DNA from: Streptomyces griseoflavus
GTDB lineage: Bacteria; Actinomycetota; Actinomycetes; Streptomycetales; Streptomycetaceae
Assembly (NCBI RefSeq): GCF_014649995.1
Contig: NZ_BMUC01000001.1
Coordinates: forward strand, 1,189,724-1,253,723
Direction of reading: 5' to 3'
Length of the DNA stretch: 64,000 nucleotides
In this document: one piece after another, positions 1 through 7,967 of the stretch
How positions within the stretch are numbered: the stretch's first letter is position 1
Layout of the letters: the number at the start of each line of letters is the position of its first letter
The notes under the pieces: model-generated
What the model was told of the DNA's origin: nothing
Seen by the model: only the letters and a program-made list of their open reading frames with translations
The model's database searches: none
Position numbers and translations under genes: made by a program

Positions 1-1166
1 AGGGCCGCCGTCACCGCCAGGGCTCCCCCGGCCGCGGCGAGGAGCAGCCGGTGATCGAGGAGTTCGACCAGCGCCGCTCCCACCGCGAGACCGAGGACGT
101 TCGGGGAGAAGACCACGGTGTTGGCGGTGGCGGTGGCCCGGCCCAGCAGCGGGGCCGGGGTCTCCTGCTGCACGGCGGTCAGCGTGGCGATCAGCACGGC
201 GGGCAGCCCCACCCCGATCGCCGCGCTGCACACCCACGCCAGGACGTCGTCCGGCACCGCGCGCAGCGCCACCCCGGCGGAGAGCAGGACGATGCCGCAG
301 GCGGCGAAACGCCGGGGGCCGAAACGGCGCAGCGCCGGGCCGGAGAGCAGACCGACGGCCACCGACCCCGCGCCCTGCACGGCGTACAGCACGCCGGCGT
401 ACGCGGGGGAGCGGCCGAGGTCCTCCACCACGGCGTAGATCAGCGCCCCGCTGAGGCCCGCGCAGAGCATCGTCGCGCCGCCCGCCAGGACGAGGGGGCG
501 CAGGAGGGGATGGGACCGCAGATGGCGGGCGCCCTCGGCGGTCCGCTTCCGCCGGCCGCCGGACGGGGGCGCCGGCCTGTCCTCCCGTACGCGCAGCAGC
601 GCGTACACCACGGCGGCCAGCAGGAAGGTGACCGCGTCCAGGAAGGCGACGGCCGCCCCGCCGTACGCCGTGTACAGGGCCGCGCCGGCGAGCGGGGCCA
701 GCAGCTTCATGCCCTCGTTGGCGGTCATCCGCAGCCCGTTGAAGTCACCGAGCAGGGAGCGGTCCACGGCGGTGGCGATCAGTGCCGACTCCGCCGCGTC
801 GTGGACCACGCCCGAAGCCCCGTATACGAACAGCACCGCGTAGAGGAGCCACAGCCCGCCCGGCGACCCGACGCCGCACAGGGTGAGCAGCAGCCCCGCC
901 ATGAGCAGGCTCGTGGCGATCAGCAGCGGTCTGCGGCGCACCCGGTCCGCGAGCGTTCCCAGCAGCGGGCCCGCCAGGGTCGGCGCCCACATCGCGAGCA
1001 CGCACAGGGCGGCGAGTCCGTCCGAGCCGGTGAGGTCCTTGACCCACACCCCGGAGGCCAGCCACAGCGCGGAGGTGCCGAAACCGGAGATGACCACCCC
1101 CGTGAGGTAGAGGCCCGCGTTGCGGTCGCGCAGCACCCGGACCGTCGTCCATCGCGTCGTCGTCAT
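1..1166 (-). CDS. MFS transporter, 3' end cut by the window edge
   Basis: Reading leftward from an ATG at 1166, the frame stays open to base 1, so about 388 residues are present and the C-terminus is missing. The product is a string of hydrophobic segments with typical major-facilitator loops: a cytoplasmic LADRVRRRPLL motif after the second or third helix and a basic central loop (GGRRKRTAEG) separating two sets of helices. It resembles 12-helix, proton-driven drug or metabolite exporters; the substrate cannot be told from sequence. It is divergent from the metal-binding protein gene at 1411, so the 244 bp between them should hold both promoters. Confidence 0.85.
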   Translation of the reverse strand, partial: MTTTRWTTVRVLRDRNAGLYLTGVVISGFGTSALWLASGVWVKDLTGSDGLAALCVLAMWAPTLAGPLLGTLADRVRRRPLLIATSLLMAGLLLTLCGVGSPGGLWLLYAVLFVYGASGVVHDAAESALIATAVDRSLLGDFNGLRMTANEGMKLLAPLAGAALYTAYGGAAVAFLDAVTFLLAAVVYALLRVREDRPAPPSGGRRKRTAEGARHLRSHPLLRPLVLAGGATMLCAGLSGALIYAVVEDLGRSPAYAGVLYAVQGAGSVAVGLLSGPALRRFGPRRFAACGIVLLSAGVALRAVPDDVLAWVCSAAIGVGLPAVLIATLTAVQQETPAPLLGRATATANTVVFSPNVLGLAVGAALVELLDHRLLLAAAGGALAVTAA

Positions 1167-1280
1167 GCCTGCTCATCGTGGTGCTGAGGCGGGGCGGCCC
1201 GCATCGGGCGGATGCCTTAGAGGACGGCCGCGCGTGGCGGCCGGCGGGCGCGGGCGGTACGTCATCCGGACCATGGAGGA

Positions 1281-1322
1281 CGGGGGCGGCCGGTGCGGGC
1301 AACGGGGGCGGCCGGTGCGGGC
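1281..1322. repeat. Two tandem copies of a 20-bp GC-rich unit
   Basis: A 20-bp unit beginning CGGGGGCGGCC and ending GGTGCGGGC occurs exactly at 1281-1300 and again at 1303-1322, separated by AA. It lies in the divergent promoter region between the MFS gene and the gene at 1411. It may be replication slippage or a duplicated regulator site. Confidence 0.8.
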
Positions 1323-1410
1323 CGGGACGGGAGCGACGCGGCGGCCGATGAGTTCCGCCACCGGGGCCGGTCCACCCCTGTGGCACACCACCGTCTCCCG
1401 GGAGCAGGTC

Positions 1411-2004
1411 ATGACCGACACCACGCTCGACCTCGGACCGCAGACCCTCGTCGTGGCCCGTCTCGCCGAGGCCGTCACCGACGCGCACCTGGCGGATCCG
1501 ACGCCCTGTCCGCGCTACGCCGTACGTCACCTGCTGGGTCACCTCCTCGGGCTGGCCGTGGCCTTCCGCGACGCCGGGCGGAAGGACCTGGGCGTCACCA
1601 CCGACACCAGCCCGGACGCCGCCCTGCCGGACATCGGGCCGGGCTGGCGCGAGGACCTGCCCAAGGTGCTCGACGAACTCGCCGGGGCCTGGCGCGACCC
1701 GGCCGCCTGGACCGGCACGACCCGCGCGGGAGGGGTGGACCTGCCGGGCGGGGTCGCCGGCGCGGTCACCGCCGACGAACTGGTCGTCCACGGCTGGGAC
1801 CTGGCCCGTGCCACCGGACAGCCGTACACCCCCGCCCCGGCCGCGTTGGAGGCCGCGCACGGGTTCCTCCTGGCCGCCGCCCAGGAGGGCGAGCGGGGCG
1901 AGGGCATCTTCGGCCCCGTCGTCCCCGTCCCGTCCGGCGCCCCGCTCCTGGACCGGACGATCGGCCTCAGCGGCCGGGACCCGGGCTGGACGCGGCCCGC
2001 GTAG
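1411..2004 (+). CDS. TIGR03086-like / mycothiol-dependent maleylpyruvate isomerase-type metal-binding protein
   Basis: 197 aa. The ATG at 1411 follows GGGAGCAGG. The first half carries the DinB/MDMPI-like signature of actinobacterial TIGR03086 proteins: DPTPCPRYAVRHLLGHLLG around residues 30-48, in which the His residues are the expected metal ligands, and a later DELVVHGWDLARATGQP segment around residues 117-133 with the third conserved His. Family members bind a divalent metal and are thought to act as mycothiol-dependent enzymes or detoxification proteins; the substrate here is unknown. It is a single gene divergent from the MFS transporter. A longer upstream reading in this frame has no ribosome-binding site and poor codon bias. 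Confidence 0.8.
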   Translation: MTDTTLDLGPQTLVVARLAEAVTDAHLADPTPCPRYAVRHLLGHLLGLAVAFRDAGRKDLGVTTDTSPDAALPDIGPGWREDLPKVLDELAGAWRDPAAWTGTTRAGGVDLPGGVAGAVTADELVVHGWDLARATGQPYTPAPAALEAAHGFLLAAAQEGERGEGIFGPVVPVPSGAPLLDRTIGLSGRDPGWTRPA

Positions 2005-2622
2005 CGAAGCGGCCGCCCGTCCGGACACGGGGGAGCGGCGGCCGGGAAACGCCACCGCGGCCTCCGCACCTCCCGCGCCCACCGTCGGCGCCCCCCGCAA
2101 ACCGGACCAGACCGGTCCCGCTCCCGGTCACCTTCCCGTGCGGCGGGGCGCCGAGGCGTGGGCCGGTGCGGGATCCAGGAGGTTCGCCGAGTTGCGGCGG
2201 CACACGGACCGGCGCGCAGCTGCTCCGCGTGGATCTCCCGCCCGCACCCTCCCCTCTCCCGGCCCCGGCCGGCCGGCGCCCCCGTCGCGATCTCCGCGCC
2301 GGGTGCGGCGCCCCACGCGCGGCGTCACCCCTCTCACCTCAGACGACGTCGTCCATGACGCCGGGGCCCACGGGCTGCGCGCCGAGTGCGCGGACCGGGG
2401 TCTCACCCCCTCCGTGTGCCGCGCCCACCGGAGCCACGCCCGACGCCGGCCCCTGCCTCCGCACGGAGGGCACCGGAACACGTCGCGACAGCGAACGGTT
2501 CCGCCTCGTCCCCGAGGCCCCCGCCGGCCCGGCCCCGACCGCCTTCGGCGGCTCCGCCGCCCCGCCCGTGAGGGCCGCGCCCGCACCGTGTGACGCAACG
2601 ACAAGTTCCTTTGTCGGAAGCA
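2005..2622. other. Long intergenic region without a recognisable gene
   Basis: About 620 bp. Every frame is open for long stretches, as expected at this G/C content, but translations are Arg/Pro-rich without any family motif and third-position bias is weak. No RNA gene or clear terminator was recognised. It could hold a decayed gene that I cannot identify. Confidence 0.5.
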
Positions 2623-2652
2623 TTGACGAAACTCCGGGCCCGCTCCTACGGT
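2623..2652 (+). promoter_or_regulatory. Candidate vegetative promoter of the GntR/pectin operon
   Basis: TTGACG at 2623-2628 and TACGGT at 2647-2652 are separated by 18 bp, a fair match to the Streptomyces HrdB-type promoter. It lies about 80 bp upstream of the GntR gene at 2730. Confidence 0.5.
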
Positions 2653-2674
2653 CATCCGCGTCGTACTTCGTACG

Positions 2675-2684
2675 TCATATATGA
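2675..2684. promoter_or_regulatory. Palindrome TCATATATGA, candidate GntR operator
   Basis: A perfect 10-bp palindrome in an AT-rich island, flanked by imperfectly matching CG and GACG bases. It lies between the candidate promoter and the start of the FCD-type GntR gene, where an autoregulatory operator would be expected. No experiment links it to this regulator. Confidence 0.4.
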
Positions 2685-2729
2685 GACGCGATACGCGAGA
2701 TCTGATCCCGCGACATCCGAGAGGCGCGC

Positions 2730-3410
2730 ATGACCTCTGTGCCCACGCCGATCCCCTCACGCACGCAGTTCGTGCTGGAGGAGATCAAACGCCGCATCCT
2801 CACCGGCCGGTTCACACCGGGCCAGGCCCTGGTCGAGACCGACCTCGCCGCACAGTTCGGGGTGTCCAAGACCCCGGTGCGCGAGGCGCTCAAGACCCTG
2901 GCCGGCACGGGCCTGGTCGTGATGAGCCAGTACAAGGGCGTCACGGTGCGCATGGTCGACGCGGACATGGCGCGCGAGGTCTACGACGTGCGGCTGCTCC
3001 TCGAACCGGAGGCACTCAAGCGCGCCGTGTGCCGCGGAGCCTCCCTCGACGCCGCGCGTGCCGCGCTGACCCGGGCCGACGAGGCCACGGACACCGCGGA
3101 ACGCTCCCTCGCCAACCGTGAGTTCCACCGCGCCCTCTACGTGCCGTGCGGCAACCCGCTGCTCGGCCGGATGCTCGACGAGGTCCGTGACCAGGCCGCT
3201 CTGGTCTCCGCCGTCGCCTGGGCCGCCGACCCCTCCTGGGAGCGGGAGGCCGGCGAGCACCGGGAGATCCTGCGGCTCGCCCTCGGCGGGGACGCGGACG
3301 GCGCGGCGCGCGCCCTGCACTCGCACATCGCGTCGTTCGTGCGACGGGCCTTCCCCGAAGCGGAGTTCGAGGCGGCCCCGGAAGCCCAGAAAGAGGACGG
3401 TCAGGCATGA
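2730..3410 (+). CDS. GntR family regulator, FCD subfamily
   Basis: 226 aa. The ATG at 2730 follows GAGAGG. Residues about 15-70 form the winged helix: a basic helix (VLEEIKRRILTGRF), then LVETDLAAQFGVSKTPVREALKTL, the classic GntR recognition helix. The rest is a helical FCD ligand-binding domain with the usual His ligands (REFHRAL, GEHREIL, LHSHI) that bind a metal and an organic acid effector. FCD regulators commonly respond to sugar acids such as gluconate, galactonate or uronate derivatives. The stop overlaps the next ATG (ATGA), tying it to the sugar-acid dehydratases, so it probably controls this operon, perhaps through the palindrome at 2675. Confidence 0.93.
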   Translation: MTSVPTPIPSRTQFVLEEIKRRILTGRFTPGQALVETDLAAQFGVSKTPVREALKTLAGTGLVVMSQYKGVTVRMVDADMAREVYDVRLLLEPEALKRAVCRGASLDAARAALTRADEATDTAERSLANREFHRALYVPCGNPLLGRMLDEVRDQAALVSAVAWAADPSWEREAGEHREILRLALGGDADGAARALHSHIASFVRRAFPEAEFEAAPEAQKEDGQA

Positions 3411-4315
3411 CAACGACGTTCGAGACCCAGCGGGCGGCCCTGGCCGACGTGGTGGCGATCCCGGTGACCCCGTTCGCCGAGGACGGCTCCGTCGACCCAG
3501 GCACCTACCGGGCCCTGCTGCGTCGTCTCCTCGACGGTGGCATCACCACCCTCACCCCCAACGGCAACACCGGAGAGTTCTACGCCCTCACCCCCGGAGA
3601 GCGCCGCCTGATCACCGAGCTGACCGTCGAGGAGGCCGGCGGCCGCGCGGCGATCCTGGTCGGCGTCGGCCACGACGTGCCCACCGCCGTCGACTCCGCG
3701 CGGCACGCGCGGGAACTCGGCGCGCAGATGGTGATGGTGCACCAGCCCGTCCACCCCTACGTCTCCCAGAGCGGCTGGGTCGACTACCACCGCGCCATCG
3801 CCGAGGCGGTGCCCGAGCTGGGCGTCGTCCCCTACATCCGCAACGACCGGCTCACCGGCGCCCGCCTCGCCGAACTCGCCGACGCCTGCCCCAACGTCAT
3901 CGGCGTGAAGTACTCGGTGCCGGACGCGGCGCGCTTCGCCGCGTTCGCCCGGGACGCGGGAGTGGAACGGTTCGTGTGGGTGGCGGGGCTCGCCGAGCCG
4001 TACGCCCCCTCCTACTTCTCGGCCGGCGCCACCGGCTTCACCTCCGGCCTGGTCAACGTCGCCCCGTCCGTCTCGCTGAACATGATCGAGGCGCTGCGCT
4101 CCGGCGACTACCCGACCGCGATGAAGGTGTGGGAGCAGATCCGCCGCTTCGAGGAACTGCGCGCCGCCAACGGCTCCGCCAACAACGTCACCGTCGTCAA
4201 GGAAGCCCTCGCCTCCCTCGGCCTGTGCCGCCGGGAGGTCCGCCCGCCGAGCAGGCCGCTGCCCGAGAACGAGCGCGCCGAAGTCGCCTCCATCGCCGCC
4301 GGATGGTCCCTGTGA
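3407..4315 (+). CDS. Dihydrodipicolinate synthase (DapA) family dehydratase/aldolase, probable 2-keto-3-deoxy sugar-acid dehydratase
   Basis: 302 aa, the usual DapA-family TIM-barrel length. The Schiff-base lysine is Lys168 (NVIGVKYS) and the catalytic tyrosine Tyr143 (VVPYIRN). The phosphate-loop-equivalent motif is GNTGEF at 53-58 in place of the GTTGES of true DapA, as in family members that act on sugar acids. It overlaps both neighbours by 4 bp and precedes an arabinonate-dehydratase-type IlvD protein. In the non-phosphorylating pentose pathway a DapA-family enzyme dehydrates 2-keto-3-deoxy-arabinonate to 2-oxoglutarate semialdehyde, which fits the context. A 5-keto-4-deoxyglucarate dehydratase or an aldolase is an alternative. 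Confidence 0.85.
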   Translation: MTTTFETQRAALADVVAIPVTPFAEDGSVDPGTYRALLRRLLDGGITTLTPNGNTGEFYALTPGERRLITELTVEEAGGRAAILVGVGHDVPTAVDSARHARELGAQMVMVHQPVHPYVSQSGWVDYHRAIAEAVPELGVVPYIRNDRLTGARLAELADACPNVIGVKYSVPDAARFAAFARDAGVERFVWVAGLAEPYAPSYFSAGATGFTSGLVNVAPSVSLNMIEALRSGDYPTAMKVWEQIRRFEELRAANGSANNVTVVKEALASLGLCRREVRPPSRPLPENERAEVASIAAGWSL

Positions 4316-6033
4316 AGTCCCCCGAACAGCTCCGCAGCCACCAGTGGTACGGCACCGACGGACTGCGCTCCTTCAGCCACCGCGCCCGCACCCGCCAGCT
4401 CGGCTACCTGCCCGAGGAGCACCTGGGCAAGCCCGTCATCGCGATCCTCAACACCTGGTCCGACATCAACCCCTGCCACGTCCACCTGCGCGACCGGGCG
4501 CAGGCCGTCAAGCGGGGCGTGTGGCAGGCCGGCGGCTTCCCCCTCGAGTTCCCCGTCTCCACCCTCAGTGAGACCTTCCAGAAGCCGACCCCCATGCTCT
4601 ACCGCAACCTCCTCTCCCTGGAGACCGAGGAGCTGCTGCGGTCCTACCCGGTCGACGGGGCCGTGCTGATGGGCGGCTGCGACAAGTCCACCCCGGCGCT
4701 GCTGATGGGCGCCGCCAGCGCCGACCTGCCCACCGTGTTCGTGCCGGCCGGACCCATGCTGCCCGGGCACTGGCGGGGCGAGACGCTCGGTTCCGGCACC
4801 GACATGTGGAAGTACTGGGACGACAAGCGGGCCGGTGTCATCGGCGACTGCGAGATGCAGGAACTGGAGAGCGGCCTGGCCCGCTCACCCGGCCACTGCA
4901 TGACGATGGGCACGGCCTCCACGCTGACCGCCGCCGCCGAGGCCCTCGGCGTCACCGTCCCGGGCGCCTCCAGCATCCCGGCCATCGACTCCGGGCACGA
5001 CCGGATGGCCGCCAGGGCCGGCATGACCGCCGTCGACCTGGTCCACAAGGACCGGAAGCTGAGCGACATCCTCACCGCCGACGCCTTCGAGGACGCGGTC
5101 ACCACCGTCCTCGGACTCGGCGGGTCCACCAACGCCGTCATCCATCTGATCGCCATGGCCGGACGCGCCGGGGTGAAGCTCACCCTCGACGACTTCGACC
5201 GTGTCGCCCGCACCGTCCCGGTGCTGGCCAACGTCCGCCCCGGCGGACAGAAGTACCTGATGGAGGACTTCCACTTCGCGGGCGGACTGCCCGGCTTCCT
5301 CTCCCGCATCCCCGATCTGCTCCACCTGGACCGGCCCACCGTCTGCCACGACACCCTGCGCGAGCAGATCGCCGGCGCGCGGGTGCACGACGACGACGTC
5401 ATCCGCACCCGCGACAACCCGGTCGCGGACGAGGGCGGAGTCGCCGTCCTGCGCGGCAACCTCTGCCCGGACGGCGCCGTCATCAAGCACATCGCCGCCG
5501 AACCGCACCTGCTGAAGCACACCGGTCGCGCCGTCGTCTTCGACGACTACAAGCAGATGCAGCGGACCATCGACGACCCCGCCCTGAACATCACCGCGGA
5601 CAGCGTGCTGGTGCTGCGGGGCTCCGGCCCCAAGGGCGGCCCGGGCATGCCCGAGTACGGGATGCTGCCGCTCCCCGACCACCTGCTCAAGCAGGGTGTG
5701 CGGGACATGGTGCGGATCTCCGACGCCCGCATGAGCGGGACCAGTTACGGAGCGTGCGTGCTGCACGTCGCCCCCGAGTCCCACGTCGGCGGGCCGCTGG
5801 CCCTGGTGCGCACCGGCGACACGATCACCCTCGACGTCGACAGCCGCGTGCTCCATCTCCACGTCGACGACGAGGAGCTGAAGCGGCGCAGGGCACGGTG
5901 GACACCGCCGCCCGCCCGCCACGAACGCGGCTACGGCGCCCTCTACGACGACCAGATCACCCAGGCCGACACCGGCTGCGACTTCGAGTTCCTCGCCCGT
6001 CCGGGCACGGTCCAGGACCCCTACGCGGGCTGA
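4312..6033 (+). CDS. IlvD/Edd family sugar-acid dehydratase, L-arabinonate dehydratase type
   Basis: 573 aa with GTG 4312 as start; it overlaps the preceding stop as GTGA and has GGATGG just upstream. An ATG at 4303 in the same frame is possible. Three cysteines expected to bind the Fe-S cluster are visible: Cys55 (DINPCHVH), Cys123 (MGGCDKSTP) and Cys196 (SPGHCMTMGTAST); Lys125 in CDKSTP is the position carboxylated in the family. SDARMSGTSYG near residue 470 is also characteristic. Overall it reads much more like aldonic-acid dehydratases (L-arabinonate, D-xylonate) than IlvD of valine synthesis: it opens with RSHQWYG and has WSDINPC. It would make 2-keto-3-deoxy acids for the upstream DapA-family enzyme. 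Confidence 0.88.
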   Translation: MKSPEQLRSHQWYGTDGLRSFSHRARTRQLGYLPEEHLGKPVIAILNTWSDINPCHVHLRDRAQAVKRGVWQAGGFPLEFPVSTLSETFQKPTPMLYRNLLSLETEELLRSYPVDGAVLMGGCDKSTPALLMGAASADLPTVFVPAGPMLPGHWRGETLGSGTDMWKYWDDKRAGVIGDCEMQELESGLARSPGHCMTMGTASTLTAAAEALGVTVPGASSIPAIDSGHDRMAARAGMTAVDLVHKDRKLSDILTADAFEDAVTTVLGLGGSTNAVIHLIAMAGRAGVKLTLDDFDRVARTVPVLANVRPGGQKYLMEDFHFAGGLPGFLSRIPDLLHLDRPTVCHDTLREQIAGARVHDDDVIRTRDNPVADEGGVAVLRGNLCPDGAVIKHIAAEPHLLKHTGRAVVFDDYKQMQRTIDDPALNITADSVLVLRGSGPKGGPGMPEYGMLPLPDHLLKQGVRDMVRISDARMSGTSYGACVLHVAPESHVGGPLALVRTGDTITLDVDSRVLHLHVDDEELKRRRARWTPPPARHERGYGALYDDQITQADTGCDFEFLARPGTVQDPYAG

Positions 6034-6069
6034 CCCGCCGGATCCGGGCGGGCTCCCGCACACCCGCGA

Positions 6070-6083
6070 AGAAAGCGCTTCCA
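6070..6083. promoter_or_regulatory. LacI-family-type operator candidate
   Basis: GAAAGCGCTTCC at 6071-6082 contains the perfect palindrome AAGCGCTT with partly symmetric flanks, the form of many LacI/GalR-family operators. It lies in the 108-bp gap between the IlvD gene and the first permease gene, the only sizeable gap in the operon, so it may mark a second promoter. No LacI gene is in the window. Confidence 0.45.
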
Positions 6084-6141
6084 CACCAGAGCTCGACGGC
6101 TCACGCACCGCACAGCACGTACCGAGAAACGGAGAACAGTC

Positions 6142-7074
6142 ATGGCCCAAGCCGCAGCCGTGGCGAAACCGCCCACGCCACCCCGGCGGCGCCGTGCCTC
6201 CGCCACGCCCCGCAGGCTCCCCTACCTGCTGATCGCGCCGGCCGCCCTGCTCATGCTGGGGTTCATCGCCTACCCGGTCCTCAGCGTCTTCTACTACAGC
6301 CTGCAGGACTACAACCCCACCAAGCCCTGGCGGAACGGCTTCGCGGGCTTCGGCAACTTCACCCGCATCTTCACCGAGGACCCGCTGTTCTGGGACACCC
6401 TCGTCTTCAGCGCCAAGTGGGTGTTCGTCGAGGTCGGCCTGCAACTGCTGTTCGGCCTCGCCCTCGCCCTCATCGTCAACCAGACCTTCGTCGGCCGGGC
6501 CCTCGGCCGCGCCCTGGTCTTCTCACCGTGGGCCGTCTCCGGCGTGCTGACCTCCGCGATCTGGGTGCTGCTCTACAACTCCCAGACCGGCATCACCCGT
6601 TACCTCGCGGACATGGGCATCGGCGACTACGGCGTCAGCTGGCTGTCCGACACGTCCACCGTCTTCCCGGCCGTGGTCGTCGCCGACCTGTGGCGCGGTG
6701 TCCCCTTCTTCGCCATCCTCATCCTCGCCGACCTCCAGTCCGTCTCCAGGGACCTGTACGAGGCCGCCGAGGTCGACGGGGCCAGCCGCTTCAAGCAGTT
6801 CCTCCACATCACCCTGCCCCACCTGAAGGACGCCATCATCCTGTCCACCCTGCTGCGCGCGGTGTGGGAGTTCAACAACGTCGACCTGCTCTACACGCTG
6901 ACCGGCGGCGGACCGGCGGGCGAGACCACGACCCTGCCGCTCTACATCGCCAACACATCAGTGGACGCACACGACTTCGGCTACGCGTCGGCCCTGACGA
7001 CGGTCGCCTTCGTGATCCTGCTCTTCTGCTCGATGGTCTACCTGCGGCTGAGCAAGTTCGGAGGCGAGAAGTGA
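6142..7074 (+). CDS. ABC sugar transporter permease (MalF/LacF type)
   Basis: 310 aa. The ATG at 6142 is preceded by GGAGA. A basic N-terminus is followed by six predicted membrane segments, the first around residues 30-50 (LLIAPAALLMLGFIAYPVL). The cytoplasmic EAA loop that docks the ATPase is seen near residue 213 (YEAAEVDGASRFKQFLHITLPHL). It belongs to the CUT1 carbohydrate uptake class. It pairs with the next permease and the lipoprotein at 11525; no dedicated ATPase gene is nearby, so a shared MsiK-type ATPase, as usual in Streptomyces, is inferred. The likely substrates are pectin- or arabinan-derived oligosaccharides. Confidence 0.92.
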   Translation: MAQAAAVAKPPTPPRRRRASATPRRLPYLLIAPAALLMLGFIAYPVLSVFYYSLQDYNPTKPWRNGFAGFGNFTRIFTEDPLFWDTLVFSAKWVFVEVGLQLLFGLALALIVNQTFVGRALGRALVFSPWAVSGVLTSAIWVLLYNSQTGITRYLADMGIGDYGVSWLSDTSTVFPAVVVADLWRGVPFFAILILADLQSVSRDLYEAAEVDGASRFKQFLHITLPHLKDAIILSTLLRAVWEFNNVDLLYTLTGGGPAGETTTLPLYIANTSVDAHDFGYASALTTVAFVILLFCSMVYLRLSKFGGEK

Positions 7075-7967
7075 TCACCAAGGAAGCCACCGCGGCCGCC
7101 CCCGCGCCCCCGCGCACCGCCCCCGAGCCCCCGCGTCCGGCGAAGAGGCGCCGGGCCTGGGACGAGGCACCCCGCTGGCAGATCTACCTGCCGCTCGGCA
7201 TCTACCTCGTCTTCACCCTCATCCCCTTCTACTGGATCCTGCTCTTCGCGCTCCGCCCCGCCGGCTCCACCTCGCTGGTGCCCTGGCCGATGACCACCGT
7301 CCACTTCGAGAAGGTCTGGACGGACCGCGGTTTCGGCACCTTCTTCTACAACAGCGTGCTGGTCGGCGTCGTCACCCTGCTCATGACGACCCTGGTCGCG
7401 CTGGCCGGCGGCTACGCGCTCGCCCGCTTCGACTTCAAGGTCAAGCGCGGGTTCATGCTGGCCCTGCTCTGCTCCCAGTTCGTGCCCGGCGCGCTGCTCC
7501 TGGTCCCGCTGTTCGAGATCTTCGCCGGCCTGCAGATGATCAACTCCCTGATCAGCGTCATCATCGCCGAGACGGTCTTCCAGCTCCCCCTGTCGATGAT
7601 CCTGATCAGCAACTTCATCAAGAACGTGCCGTACTCCCTGGAGGAGGCCGCCTGGGTCGACGGCTGCAACCGGTTCAGGGCCTTCCGGGTGGTCGTCCTG
7701 CCGCTGCTGCGGCCCGGTCTGATCGCCGTCGGCTCCTTCGCCTTCGTCCACTCCTGGAACCACTTCCTGTTCGCCCTGATGTTCCTCAACAACCAGGAGA
7801 AGCAGACCATCCCGGTCGGCCTCAACACCCTGATGAGCGCGGACAGCGTCGACCTCGGCGCACTCGCCGCGGGCGGCATCATCGCGGCCGTCCCCGTGGT
7901 GATCGTGTTCGCCTTCATCCAGAAGTGGCTGATCACCGGGTTCAGCGCGGGGGCGGTGAAGGGATGA
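7071..7967 (+). CDS. ABC sugar transporter permease (MalG/LacG type)
   Basis: 298 aa. GTG 7071 overlaps the previous stop (GTGA), and the stop overlaps the next ATG. After a Pro/Ala-rich cytoplasmic tail of about 35 residues come six membrane segments. The EAA loop is clear (YSLEEAAWVDGCNRFRAFRVVVLPLLRP, about residues 185-212). The short N-terminal region and the C-terminal ITGFSAGAVKG ending are typical of the second CUT1 permease. It should form the channel heterodimer with the preceding gene product. Confidence 0.92.
   Translation: MITKEATAAAPAPPRTAPEPPRPAKRRRAWDEAPRWQIYLPLGIYLVFTLIPFYWILLFALRPAGSTSLVPWPMTTVHFEKVWTDRGFGTFFYNSVLVGVVTLLMTTLVALAGGYALARFDFKVKRGFMLALLCSQFVPGALLLVPLFEIFAGLQMINSLISVIIAETVFQLPLSMILISNFIKNVPYSLEEAAWVDGCNRFRAFRVVVLPLLRPGLIAVGSFAFVHSWNHFLFALMFLNNQEKQTIPVGLNTLMSADSVDLGALAAGGIIAAVPVVIVFAFIQKWLITGFSAGAVKG

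Noticed and set aside
51-1187. Long plus-strand open frame of 378 codons over the MFS gene
   Set aside because: Arg/Gly/Gln-rich translation with no family motif; it is antisense to a clear membrane transporter.
2128-2760. Minus-strand open frame of 210 codons in the gap before GntR
   Set aside because: Arg-rich, no ribosome-binding site or motif, and it runs across the likely GntR promoter.
3407-4315. True lysine-pathway dihydrodipicolinate synthase
   Set aside because: The GTTGES motif is replaced by GNTGEF and the gene lies in a sugar-acid operon.
4885-6444. Minus-strand open frame of 519 codons over the IlvD and permease genes
   Set aside because: Low-complexity translation; the opposite strand encodes conserved proteins across the same bases.
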